A DNA stretch of 64,000 bases from Monarcha castaneiventris obscurior. Lineage: Eukaryota > Chordata > Aves > Passeriformes > Monarchidae. The position numbers were made by a program, and so were the translations under genes. Of this stretch, positions 40,348-51,350 are shown piece after piece. The stretch spans positions 18,276,001 to 18,340,000 of the forward strand of contig JAMPIT010000059.1 in NCBI GenBank assembly GCA_026261815.1. Direction: 5' to 3'. Position 1 is the stretch's first letter. The number at the start of each line of letters is the position of its first letter. The notes under the pieces are model-generated. The model searched no databases. It saw only the letters and a list, made by a program, of their open reading frames with translations, and had not been told where the DNA came from.

Positions 40348-40930
40348 TGTCTTAAACCGTGTAGGCAGTAAGCACCACACAGCTGCTCTGTCACTCCCCC
40401 TGCTGTGGGATAAGGGAGAGAAAGGGAAGGATAAAAGTGAGAAAATTCATAGAGACAGTTTAATAGGGAAAGCAAAAGCTGCTCACGCAAGCAAAGCAAA
40501 TGAAGGTAATTAATTCACCATTTCCCATGGGCAGGCAGGTGTTCAGCCATTCCCAGGAAAGCAGGGATCCATCACATGTGGCAGTTGTGACTTGGAAAGA
40601 CAAACAACGTTGTTCCTGATGTCCCCCACTTCCTTCGTCTTCCCCCAGATTTATTGCTGAGAATGATGTCACATAACATGGGACATCCCTCTGATTAGTC
40701 AGGGTGGGCTGCCCTGGTTGTGTCCCCTCCCATCTTCTTGTGCACCCCCAGTCTACTCACTGGAGGGGCGGGGTAAGGACCAGAAAAGGCCTTGACACCG
40801 TGCAAGTGCTGCTTAGCAATTAGGAAAACATCCCTGTGTTATCCACGCTGTTCCCAGCAAAAATCCCAAACACAGCACAGTAAAAGATATTGTAAAGAAA
40901 ATTAACTCTATAATAGACAAAATCAGTACA
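40348..40930 (-). mobile_element. Solo LTR of an avian endogenous retrovirus, antisense to the gene
   Basis: The element starts TGT at 40348 and ends ACA at 40930 on the plus strand, giving about 583 bases with the standard TG...CA LTR termini. Read on the minus strand it has a U3-like region that shares sequence with the fragment at 1810-1908, an AATAAAT TATA-like box just upstream of the middle, and an ATTAAA polyadenylation-type signal (plus-strand 40459-40464). It closes with the TTAAGACA-type end. No gag, pol or env remnant or second LTR lies next to it, so it is best read as a solo LTR left by recombination. I see no clean target-site duplication. Family assignment to bird ERVs is from memory. 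Confidence 0.8.
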
Positions 40931-42578
40931 AAGATGAAATTAGTTGAGGGATTCTAGTATGTTATGCATCTAGTGGGATTAAGTGGTGAGATTTCTTTGC
41001 TTTTTGTCATAGCTGAGTAAAAATTTTAAAGTGTTAATCATTTTACAGAAATACTTCATGTTTGTCCAAGCTATTAGTTCATAGTGCCAAGAAACTATAA
41101 GTAAAATATCTCAGGTATATGCTGCATGTATCTCTATATATTTCACATATCCAGATTTGAAAGGGTTTGCCTTCAAATACACAGAATTACTCAATTTCTG
41201 TTGTTCTAAGAAGGATAGCTTTTTTCCAGACAGTTTTCTTAGGTATCTGGGTGGTATGTACATCATTATCTTTTCATTTATGGGGCTGGGATGGAAATAT
41301 TACTGAACAGACACTTTAAGAACATTTTTGATTCTAAGAATTGGAATTAGAGAATTATTTTTTCCCATCTTTTTCATTTTTGATCTTTACAAGTAATATT
41401 TCACTTACTTTTTCTAGAGATTTTGTAAATTTACAGAAGAATATTCTGTAGAGAAAAATGTATAGATACTGCTTAGGACAGCATCACTCATTCAGAAATT
41501 ACATCAAAATACCATGTATAATATAGCACAGGGTAGGAATAGGTCCCTGTAAAAACATTGTAACACTTTAAGAAGTCTTTAACTTCAAAGATCAATATAT
41601 TATTAATCACTTGTGATTCCTTTCAGTTTAAAAAAAAGACTGTTGTTTAAAAAAACCCCGAAGTTAAATTATTAGCTGTCCATATTTTAGTGAAACTGTC
41701 CCTTGTTCTAAAAAAAAAAAAAAACAAACCCTCAAACAACCCAAAACCCAGAGACTAGATGGTAATTGACAGGCATAAATTATTCTTATATAGTAAATTC
41801 CTTGTATTTCTCTTGTACAATTTTTATCCAGTCACATTAAATAAACAGGATTTTTTTCACACAGAAATATTTCGATTGCAATTAAACTGTTAACATTTGG
41901 TTTCCAATTATAATAGTAATTTATTCATCTTAGATCCAAAACAGAAAAAAGACAGAGAGAGGTAATTAGAAACGGTTGTAAATACTGCATGCATCATAAA
42001 ATAATTACTTATGTAAAACCACAGAATTCACAGTACAACAGGTATATTGCTATAAATCATTGACTTTTACTGGGATAAATGTAATCCTAATCTGTTAGGA
42101 AAAATATTGACTTTCTAGCTAACTGAATTTGTGGAAATGTATCATTTTAATTAAGACGGTTTGTTGTTTAACAAAGAAAGTAATTGGATATACCAATAAA
42201 GAATGAATCAATTTTCCCTTTGACCATGACAGTACCCTGCAAATGTAATACAGTTATTCCTAAACTGTCAGCAGCCTGTTGTGAGCTTGCTAGCTAAATG
42301 TGACAACTTATGCACTGTTTGGATTTTGTTTTCTGGCTGAAAAATATCAGGACTCGTTGTCACTTTGGGTATGGTGTGGACAGCCAAAGACTCTGCCTAT
42401 CAGAGCCTCTTGCAGCTTTGTATTTTCAGTTTGGGCTAAAAAGATCTGTTAGGCAAAGAATAGTCTTGCCTGATGTGACATGGGACACGCAGGGCTGGTC
42501 AATGTTGGTTGAATAGCTAATATTGGTTGCTACTTTATGAATGTCCAGTGGCCATGTAAGAGGAATCTGTAGTGATAG
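40931..42578. other. Proposed intron 1 between LTR and microsatellite; no gene seen
   Basis: AT-rich sequence, including a poly-A run near 41711-41724 followed by A/C-rich low-complexity sequence. No exon, RNA gene or repeat family was recognised. Confidence 0.5.
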
Positions 42579-42810
42579 AGGAAGGAAGGAAGGAAGGAAG
42601 GAAGGAAGGAAGGAAGGAAGGAAGGAAGGAAGGAAGGAAGGAAGGAAGGAAGGAAGGAAGGAAGGAAGGAAGGAAGGAAGGAAGGAAGGAAGGAAGGAAG
42701 GAAGGAAGGAAGGAAGGAAGGAAGGAAGGAAGGAAGGAAGGAAGGAAGGAAGGAAGGAAGGAAGGAAGGAAGGAAGGAAGGAAGGAAGGAAAGGAAGGAA
42801 GGAAGGAGGA
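42579..42810. repeat. GGAA tetranucleotide microsatellite, about 230 bases
   Basis: Around 57 tandem copies of GGAA run almost without interruption, with a single frame slip near 42790 and a ragged end near 42808. All reading frames across it simply encode Gly-Arg-Lys-Glu-type or Leu-Pro-Ser-Phe-type repeats and are not genes. The tract is a pure purine strand. GGAA is the core of ETS-factor sites, and such arrays are highly length-polymorphic. Confidence 0.97.
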
Positions 42811-45800
42811 GAGAATTAGCAGAGCTGATTGGAGGGGACTTATCAGAGAAACTGAACAGAAGTGAGTTTCCTTGAAACACAATATTGGAAAGAATTAACA
42901 ATAAAATAGAAATTAAAAAGCAAAACATAGTCTTCAATTTTGTTAGTTTTCACTTGGTTTCCCTTCAGAATATTTTTTTCTATCTTCATATAATATTCTA
43001 GCTAATATATACTTTGCTGAATAAGCATCCCTATAGCTGCAAAATTTATACATGCACACATACTTACATACACAGAAACAAAACAAACAAGCAACTGTAC
43101 CCAGAACTGGAAACTTTAAACTTTATCAGCCATCTAACCACCTCTGAGATGGCACTCACATTAAAGCCTTTACCATCTAAAGAGCTCCAGTATTGTAATC
43201 CCAATTCCAAAACCATTCATGGAATTATCTCACAGAATTCAGATGAAAAAGAAACCAGCTAATACTAAATATCTATCAAAAAGTCTAATTATCTCTGTAC
43301 TCCTCAAACATTGTTTTTTCATCCTGACATTCTGTTACTCCTAGTTACGGATTATTGTAACAACTAATTACAGACCATTAGTTTGCTTGTATGACTATTT
43401 ACTTAATTTCATCCAGACTTCAATTTTATCCAAAAACAGAATTTCTCCTCTCTCTTGGCTGAAAATTATGTAAACTCTCAATCCAATGCTCGTTTTAAAT
43501 AATACACCAATAGGCACTTTAGGTGCTATGTATTACCTGCCATTTGTCAATTCACTCTATTCCTGTGTTCCAACTTAAAAAACTGGTTGGCCAAGAACTG
43601 TTGTGTTTCAAAAAAGTAACGTGGTCAAAGTAAACCTCACCTAAATTCTCATCTCCAAATCATTGTTTTATGAATGCCAAAACCAAAACCAACCAACCAA
43701 CCAACCAAATAAAAACAACAACAAACCAAAATGAAACTAACAAAAAAGCCCCCCAGAATAGTAGAAAATTACTTTTATTGTCTGTCTGTCATCTATCCTG
43801 CAGGCAATCTCTGCATACCACAAGAAAACATCTCAGATAAATGCCAAGGTCTGGGCAGTTTCCCAGGAATTCTCTTGTTTTCTTCCCCTTACAGCTCTTT
43901 TAACAACAAGTTTATCTGTAATTACATGGGGTTGTTCCAGGCTTTCTTAAGTCAAATCACTGGGTCCATTCATTTTCAGTTGTTCTGGAAGATCTCTGGT
44001 TTTCAAGTTAAAACAAATAGGTATGTACACATATCACTCTGGGCTATTCATTCCTTTTAATTTATACCATGAGTCAGACTTTTTTATTTACTACTTGGTG
44101 CCTCTCCTTGCAAAAGTCATTACTTTGGACTATCTTCACACCTTGCACCATGGATGTTGCTACTTCATTACTTGTGGCTAAGCAAGATTTGGGGAGATGC
44201 AGGGTGCTGATTCTCTAGTCTTTCTTTTTCTTCTCACTCTCTACTTTGTATATGTCAGTATGTGCACTGTCAACTATTGATTCTCCAGACACTGTGAACC
44301 ATGCTTAGAACTTCAGGATGCAACCCCTCATGAACTCTAGTGACAAATGTCCTCCTGAGTTTGGCTTATTTCTCCCGTGTTTTGAAGAAAAGGGCTGCTT
44401 GTGCTTACCTACATAACTTCACTCAATACTCCATCTGACACATAGGTTTCTTCATTTGGTTCATCAAAGCAGACATTTTCCCCATGGATAAGAAGATTCT
44501 GCTTGTTATTCCATTTTTTCCACACTCATTAGTCCATACTCAATTATGTCAGTGCTCTATTACTTGAGTTATGCAGCTATAATAACTTCAGTGTATTTAT
44601 AGCTCTCCAGAGCATAGCTTTATCCTACAGGTAGGAGCTTTCTATTGTTTTCTTGTCTACCACACGTCCTCCTTTCTGAGAAGGCAAATGATTTCACTTG
44701 ACTAATAGTAAATCCATTGCTATTCACATATTTATGACCTCGTCAAGCAGGCTTGCAACAGGGTGCACAAGTACAGGATACAGAATAAGCGCCTCTTAGA
44801 AGAGGATAAAGGAGAGACCACTCAGTATTGTACCTTGAGACTTCAAAAGGTGCAATTTGCCTTCTTGCCTGTCACATACTTGCTCTGCAATCTCAGGTAA
44901 TCCAGAATAATAGAATAATATTTTATTACTGTGTTCTGTAGAGTCAATAGAAAAGAGTGTATTCCTTTTCTGCATGATAGATGAAGCAGTAATGAATGCC
45001 ATAAAGATTGCTAGTGTTGCTGTAACTGTAATGACCCAAGACATTACAGATGAGGTATAACTCTTTAATAATGTCAAAATATTTTGCTAGCCTATCTGGT
45101 TGTATCTGGAAAAAAGGAAACCATAATGCAAAACATTCTTTCAGGCATAGAAGCCCTTTCTGTCTGAAATAGAAAAAATGGAGTTTTTACAGAAGTTGAA
45201 GAAATTTCTCTAATTTTAATTAGATAGCTATCAATTGCATTAATTCTGTAAAGAAAAAAATGTGTATACATATATATTTGTCACCAGTTAAATAGATTGG
45301 TGTGAAAAAAGTGTTGTAGAAAATAACAAGAGATATTTAGCTCTCAAAGGAAAGAGAGATTTAGTTAGCTTATAACCTGCAGACATATAGAGGTTAAAAG
45401 GGAAGGGAGAGAGAATATCATGCTCAGTAAAAACAAACTCATTCAAGTTCATTGTTTTTGTCTTCTAGACAAGTTTTGAAGTTCTGTTCTGGGTTTATCT
45501 TTGAAAGGTATTTTGTTGGTTACCCTTGAAAATCAGGAGAGAAAGATCAGAGATGAGATGACTGTTTTGAGTAAAATGTCTCTAGTGGCAGCTGGATGTA
45601 GCCCTTGCCAACTACCCATGCAAGGTCATTTCCAGTACAAAGTTGTTGCTGATTTCCACCCATGTATTTCTCAGAAAAGCACACAGCAAAGAGTGTGAAA
45701 TGTATTATGTTATGGGGAGGAAAAGAAAAAAAAGTAGAATTCAGTGATGTAGTTCTCCAGAGAAGTGTTCTTGTTGGGAAGAGTTTCTCTTCACGTTATT

Positions 45801-48297
45801 GAGGTGGGTATTGCAAGTGTTTTTCAGCACATTGTTTTTTTTACCTGAAATAATTTTCCAGTATTTGTTTCTTCAGGAAGTGTTCTACATAGATGGTACC
45901 TGAACAGGAAAAAGTAGGCATGTCCTTATTTGGCTTTTATCACAAATCCAGTAGCTCTCTTCCAGCTATCTCTGCAACAGTCCAATATTATTACTGTTTC
46001 CTCAGATGCTATGGTCAACAAAAAAAAACCCTCAACATATTGATAGCCAGCAAACCAACATATATCTGTATAGCTATCAAACATGGAAGATGTATTAAAA
46101 GAAGTTCTACAGTACAAACATATTCGTAAATATCAACAGACTTGCACAGTGACTATTTCTGAAATTGACAGGTTTAACTGACATTTCCAGCTCAGCTTGG
46201 TAGTCCAATGGAATCTATTGCATTGGCCTAACCTCTTGTACCTTGAAGGCTGAGACACAGAGATTGTATAAAACATAGCACTATACAGATACTGCAGAAG
46301 GCATTCAGAACACACTTCCAAGTCTGGAACCCAGGGTCAGGCCATGCATAATTTAATTTACCTCATCAATGTCTGCCTCTATTTTCTTATACAGCAGTGT
46401 CAGTATATATATAAATTATGTTTTCTGAGCATGAAAAGCACTCTTGAATGCCCATGTAATTATAGTGCAGTTTCAAAGTACACAGAAACATTCTTAAGTG
46501 AAAATTTCCTTGCATCTGAAGTTTCTAATTCACCCATGTCCATCACAGTTTATCATGCCCATGTGCTACTTAAGAGCAGATATCCTTTTCCAGTAAATTT
46601 TATTATATGATTTGCACATTTTTACAGTTAATCGTGCTGTAAAACTAATTTTGAAAAGATATCAGATACAACCTGCTGTGTACTGTTCTAAAGAAAGAAC
46701 CATTTGGGAAGAAGGAGCTCTTCTCACACAAGAGATAGTTTCACATTGCATAGGCAACAGAAAATATTATACTGCCTAAACTGAAAGCACTTCATCGTGC
46801 TGCAATGCACTGTAGATGGTCTAATGTAAGGCACAAAAGGCTACAGACTATTATACATTATACATGTATCTGGTATATTCTTAAGAGGTTTCTCATCATG
46901 GTTTGACATTTATAACAGCTTATGGACAGGTTCTAAAGGAGGATCCATAATTCCCACTCACTAGAAGTGAAAAAATTATGATAAATTCATCCAACCACAG
47001 AAAACTAGTATAATGAATATTAACACTCCCTACAATTTTTTTTTTCATAATATCAGGTCATCCTGGTCCAATAAACTGCAGTTATCCCATAATGAGACTT
47101 TTATTTTGCTATATAAATTGAGAACAATGCAAAAAGCCATAGCAGAGTTTTAGTATGCAAAATAATTATAAAGTAATTGAGCACAAGGTGAAACTCCAGG
47201 CATTTTAAGAAATATTTCTAGGAAAAGATTTCAAATGCATTGGAAATGTACCTTCTTGTCATTCAAGATTTTTTTTTTCTTCCAAATATGAATCTTACGA
47301 CATTTGTCAATAATCGAGTGAATTTTTCAATACTTACACTTTTATTTGAATAAATGTGAGAAATAAAATCATATGCTTTAACAAACTTTCTTAAAATGTG
47401 ATCCACTTGTTAATTTCAACTGTGATCTTTCATAAGAAATGGTTGCTTCCATTTCTTCCTGACTGCTAAGAAAAAATGTAATCCTTCTGCTATCATCTAA
47501 TTAGCAGGAATGTGACTATACATGCTGCAGGCACAGGCACTAACACAAGTTTGAGGAGCCACTGTGTAGACATCAATGAACACTTTATTAAATTACACAG
47601 TTTTCTAAGCAGGCACAGTCTCTCAATGCCCCAATTCTTCACGCTTTAGTGAACTGGCTCTGCTCTCTGAAGCTGTAAGGTTTCAGCCTGAGCCGAAGAT
47701 ATAAACTCCTGATGAGATTAGAGTGAGTTTTTAGATATTTGGCACGCTTCTGTGCTCATTCTATTTCCCTAATAAGGCTTAGAGTTTGCTGGCAGGTGAA
47801 AGCATTGGATAGCAAAGGCTAAGAGATTTAAAATTCCACCTGCCCTGAAGGAAAAGAATGTCTTTTTCTTAACTGTTCAGCATTATTCATTATAGTTCAC
47901 CCTGTTCAGGCAAACACTTCAGTACAGGGAGAAGGAATAGTCACCAGGTCTAGATAATCAATGATCTTTTAGGTTTCATTCTTGGCAAAATTCATATGGA
48001 ATTTTCTAGTATTTTTATTTCCAGAAAAGCCATGGTCTGTCAAATATTAAACGTAAGGAATAAGAAAAATAAAACAGGGCATTAACAAAACCTTTTCAGC
48101 ATATTCTCTTGTGTCTAAATAACAATGTGATAGTGATGGAAGTAGATTTATCTTCACTGGTAAATCACTGTTCTTATACTACTCCATAGCTCTTCAAAAA
48201 AGAAAACAGCACTCTAGAAGTTGTTTGCTTGTACTCATCAGAACAGGTCATTGTCCTCATCTCCACCATCATTCTCTTCTACCCTTCACCCAGACAT
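42811..48297. other. Proposed intron 1 between microsatellite and second LTR; no gene seen
   Basis: AT-rich DNA. An AACC run and CAA-rich stretch occur near 43688-43730. Reading frames such as the 109-codon plus-strand one at 43731-44060 and the 93-codon minus-strand one at 44796-45077 (with a hydrophobic stretch) match no family I recognise and have no splice or start context supporting them. A moderately GC-richer, non-repetitive block lies at 47560-47880. Confidence 0.45.
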
Positions 48298-49280
48298 GCT
48301 AAGGGTAAGGGTTCATGAGTTGAGACAAGGACCGGGAGAAAACACTCCAAGGGCAAAACAAGTTCAACTTAGAGGTACAAAGTGAATTTATTACTAACAA
48401 AATCAGAGGATGATTATGAGAAGCAAAATAAGCCCTTAAAAACACCTTTTCTTTCCCCAGCCCCTCCCTCCTTCCCACCAACAGTGCAGGGTGACAGGGT
48501 GTGGGGTCTTTGGTCAGTTCGTGACCTGAGATTTTTGTCCTCTGCTCAGGCAGAGGAGGCCTTCCCCTGTGAGACCGTGGAGCCCCTCCCACAGGAGACA
48601 GTTCTCCGTGAACTTCTCCAGCATGGTTCCAATCTCATGAGCAGCAGTCCTCCCAAAACTGCTGCATTGTGATTCCATCCCACAGGCACAATCCTCCCAA
48701 AACTGCTGCACCGTGGGTCTCTCTTTCCATGGGGTGCAGTCCTCCAAGGACAGGCTGCTCCAGCCTGGAAGCAAGGGCCCCTTTCTCCACTGGGTCTCCC
48801 ACTGGATCACAGCCTCCTCCAGGCATCCACCCGCTCCGGCACGGGCACCTCCCCCACGGGCTGTGGGTGGATCTCTGCATCCCACATGGACCCGTGGGCT
48901 GCAGGGGCACAGCTGCTTCACCATGGCCTTCACCAGGGCCTGCAGAGGAACCTCAGCTCCAGTGCCGGAAGCACCTCCTGCCCCTCCTTCTTCACTGACC
49001 TTGGTGTCTCCGTGTTGTTCCCCTTACATGTTCTCACCTCCTTCTCTTCTCTGACTAGAAAAAAAGTGAGCCCCACTTTGGTTTGATTTTTTTTCTTAAA
49101 TATGTCATCACAGAGGCGTTACCAGCCTCTCTCATTGGCCCAGTTTTGGCCAGCAGCATGTCCATCTTCAGAGCCATCTGGCTCTGCCAGACATAGTGGA
49201 AGCTTCCAGCAGCTTTCTCACAGGAGCCGTTTCTGTGGCCTCCCCCACTACCAAAAACCAGGCCGCGCAAGACCAACACA
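48298..49280 (-). mobile_element. Long avian ERV LTR, antisense to the gene
   Basis: About 980 bases are sharply richer in GC than the surroundings. The plus-strand right end is CAACACA at 49274-49280, the reverse complement of a TGTGTTGG LTR head. The opposite end near 48298 is ragged and the expected terminal bases could not be placed. The body contains imperfect internal repeats, including TCCTCCCAAAACTGCTGCA at 48648-48666 and again at 48692-48710. Recurrent CCACGGGCTG/CCGTGGG-type words are also present, a pattern I recall from bird ERVL-type LTRs. The apparent ORFs on both strands (up to 139 codons) come from this repeat and do not look like retroviral proteins. Internal retroviral genes and a partner LTR are absent. 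Confidence 0.72.
48648..48710. repeat. Direct repeat, 19-base word with 44-base period inside the LTR
   Basis: The word TCCTCCCAAAACTGCTGCA occurs identically at 48648 and 48692. The sequence between is a diverged unit of the same repeat array. It is part of the LTR's own internal repeat structure. Confidence 0.85.
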
Positions 49281-49380
49281 ATATTTGAATGGATTTTGGT
49301 TTTTCTTTTTTTTTTTCATTGTAAGAAGTACTTTATGTTGTTTTGGTTGGTTGGTTTTGTTTTGGTTTTCTGTTTTTGAA

Positions 49381-49494
49381 AAAGAAGGAAAGGAAGGGGA
49401 AGGAAAGGAAAGGGAAAAAGGGAAGGATGGAAGGAGGGAAGGAAGGGAGGGAGAAAGGGAGGAAGAGAGGAAGAGAAAGAAAAAGAAAGAAAGG
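49381..49494. repeat. Purine-rich (GGAA/GAAA) low-complexity tract
   Basis: About 110 bases of nearly pure A and G in irregular GGAA, GGGA and GAAA units, about 100 bases beyond the head of the LTR. It is not a clean microsatellite like the one at 42579. The 151-codon frame crossing it is an artefact of LTR sequence running into this tract. Confidence 0.9.
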
Positions 49495-50690
49495 CATAAT
49501 CAAATATTAAAAAGCTATAATAGGGTTGGGATTTCAGTTAGGTTTTATAATATATGAAGTAGAGGACTACCTTTTTTGTAAAAGAAAAATCTGATAGTAA
49601 ATATGGATGTTTTAGAAGACAGAATGGTTATGGGCTGAAGTCACAGAGGATAATTGTTTAGGAAGAAATACAAGGGATGAATTCACAATGGAGGAGGAAA
49701 GAGCTAAATTCACTATCTGGGAGAGTATAGCAGACAATTTATGGGATAAATACAACTACAAAATCTCATGGAGGGAAACTTAGAGAACTGGCAAGACCTT
49801 ATCTGAACAGGAGGGAACCATGTGTCTAGGGCTGCATCATTTGATGTGGAAAAACATGTTATGCTGGCTAGCAAGAAAGAGAATTTCAGTTGCTTTCAAC
49901 CCACAAAAGCAAATCTAAAGACACTTTTGAGATGAAATCAGATAAATGGTAAAGGCTGTGGTTGATCTGAAATGAACAATCCATACTCATATATAGGAGA
50001 ACAGGGTGACCACTGGTAGCAGTGGTCACTGGTAGCAGTGGCACCACACATAGAAAGACATAATGAAAAGAGATAATAACATGGAAAAAAGAAGGGATAG
50101 GGTTCTATGGGATGGAACTTGAAAACATCTTGAGAAATACTCTGGTCATACCAGCTGCAGGCAGCCTGTTTCTGAAAGCAGTTTGCTCAGATTGTTCTTC
50201 TAATCCTTCAGTCACATCTCATTTCAGCTGTCAACTACACATGCAAATATATAGGAAGTTTTACTTAGCGCTTAACCTAAATCAGTGTGGTTGTGATTGA
50301 AGTCAATTGCTTATCTGTGGTGTACATTGAAAATAATTTCTTAATTTCAAAAAATGTTTCTAAAAACTACAACCATAGCCCCTTCTTCCTCTTGTTTTCT
50401 TTCTGTAGACTGGGTAACTAGGTATAGTTGTTCTTTCCTTAAGGATAATTTTTTTTTCCTAAATGTTCTGTTGCTAGGCTGGTGTCTGATAACTTATATG
50501 TTGAAAATAGGTAGATGTGTGCTCAAACCTAAACACTGAATTTAAAATGGGGCTGAAAGGAGAGGAAGGATTATTTAATACTTCTTAAGAATAATATTCC
50601 TGTCCATATATCTTCTTTCCCCCTTTTTTTTTTGTTTTGTTTTTGTTTTTTAAGATAAGTGATAAAAAAGTCCACTATATTAAAAATTAT
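49495..50690. other. Proposed intron 1; no gene seen
   Basis: AT-rich DNA with a small tandem duplication of CACTGGTAGCAGTGG near 50011-50042 and T-rich tracts near 50447 and 50621-50650. No exon or repeat family recognised. Confidence 0.5.
50011..50042. repeat. Tandem duplication, 16-base unit
   Basis: CACTGGTAGCAGTGG occurs twice in direct succession with one T between. Each copy is itself near-palindromic (CACTG...CAGTG), so the pair could form alternative hairpins. It is short and probably a replication-slippage product. Confidence 0.8.
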
Positions 50691-50699
50691 TCAGAACGA

Positions 50700-51350
50700 T
50701 TCTGCTCTTTCTCCATTATATTCTCCAGAACTGTGCCTAGGTAGTTCTTGGGTGGACAGGGTTAACAGCAGAAGAATGGTGAGGAGGATGGTAGATTCCC
50801 TCAAGTGACCTTGCAACTGGAAATGCCAAGCCCTGGAGAATAACAGTGTGGGAAACAGCACATGTAACACCTACTGCTGTTTGTCCTCTGTCTGTTTTGT
50901 GAAGAAGAATTTCTGTGTAGGGATGGTGTATGCGTTTTGAGAGATTTGGAGACACTCTTACAGACGTGCTTTGGGAGACGTTTCTCTCCCTGTTTTGGGA
51001 GAGAGATAAAGCAGAGATCATAAAAACCACAAAGATCAGAGCATGGTGGTAAACGAAACTTGCACAGGCCCTTGATAAATATGTGCAAACAGCAGGGCTG
51101 CTGTCCATCAGGATGGACTGAGCCTGATGGTGCCTGTGTTCCCTCTTGGGTGCCTCTGCCCAGTGTTGCTTAAGCATCCTCTGGTTAGTGAGTAATGAAA
51201 TAATTTTACTCTTTGCATTTCAGACATGGGTTTGTGGTTGTTCTGGCTGCCTGCCTGTGTTGACTCAACACAGTAGTTCATTGTTATGTTGTGCAACCTA
51301 TTATGATCTTTCCACTTTTGTGCTATATCCTCCAAATTTCAGATAGTTTC
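50700..51350. other. Unrecognised GC-richer block, possibly a diverged retroelement
   Basis: This block is GC-richer than its flanks and carries a 146-codon minus-strand frame (50737-51177) without any domain I recognise. Parts such as GGAGACACTCTTACAGACG and AGAGATAAAGCAGAGATCAT have the look of bird LTR sequence, but I could not align it to either LTR in this window or find TG...CA ends. It may be a third, older LTR or a non-repeat element. I make no gene call. Confidence 0.25.

Noticed and set aside
41711..41724. Poly-A run as the tail of a processed pseudogene
   Set aside because: No cDNA-like sequence precedes it, and no target-site duplication is visible.
42530..42937. Overlapping ORFs of 92-135 codons on both strands across the GGAA tract
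   Set aside because: They only translate the tetranucleotide repeat into repeated Lys-Glu-Gly-Arg or Phe-Leu-Pro-Ser units. A repeat with no in-frame stop gives such frames automatically.
43688..43730. Possible CRISPR-like or satellite array from the AACC repeats
   Set aside because: It is a short simple repeat without spacers, in a vertebrate intron.
44796..45077. 93-codon minus-strand ORF with a hydrophobic segment
   Set aside because: The membrane-like stretch is suggestive, but no family was recognised, no splice sites frame it, and AT-rich DNA commonly gives hydrophobic chance frames.
48514..48933. 139-codon minus-strand ORF and several overlapping frames of 91-113 codons
   Set aside because: They lie entirely inside the LTR, whose GC-rich repeat body has few stops. 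They show no retroviral protein features.
49102..49557. 151-codon plus-strand ORF
   Set aside because: It joins the LTR head, a T-rich stretch and the purine tract into one frame of low-complexity residues. It is not a gene.
50737..51177. 146-codon minus-strand ORF
   Set aside because: No recognisable domain, and a second frame of similar length overlaps it. It is more likely chance in a GC-richer, possibly repeat-derived block.
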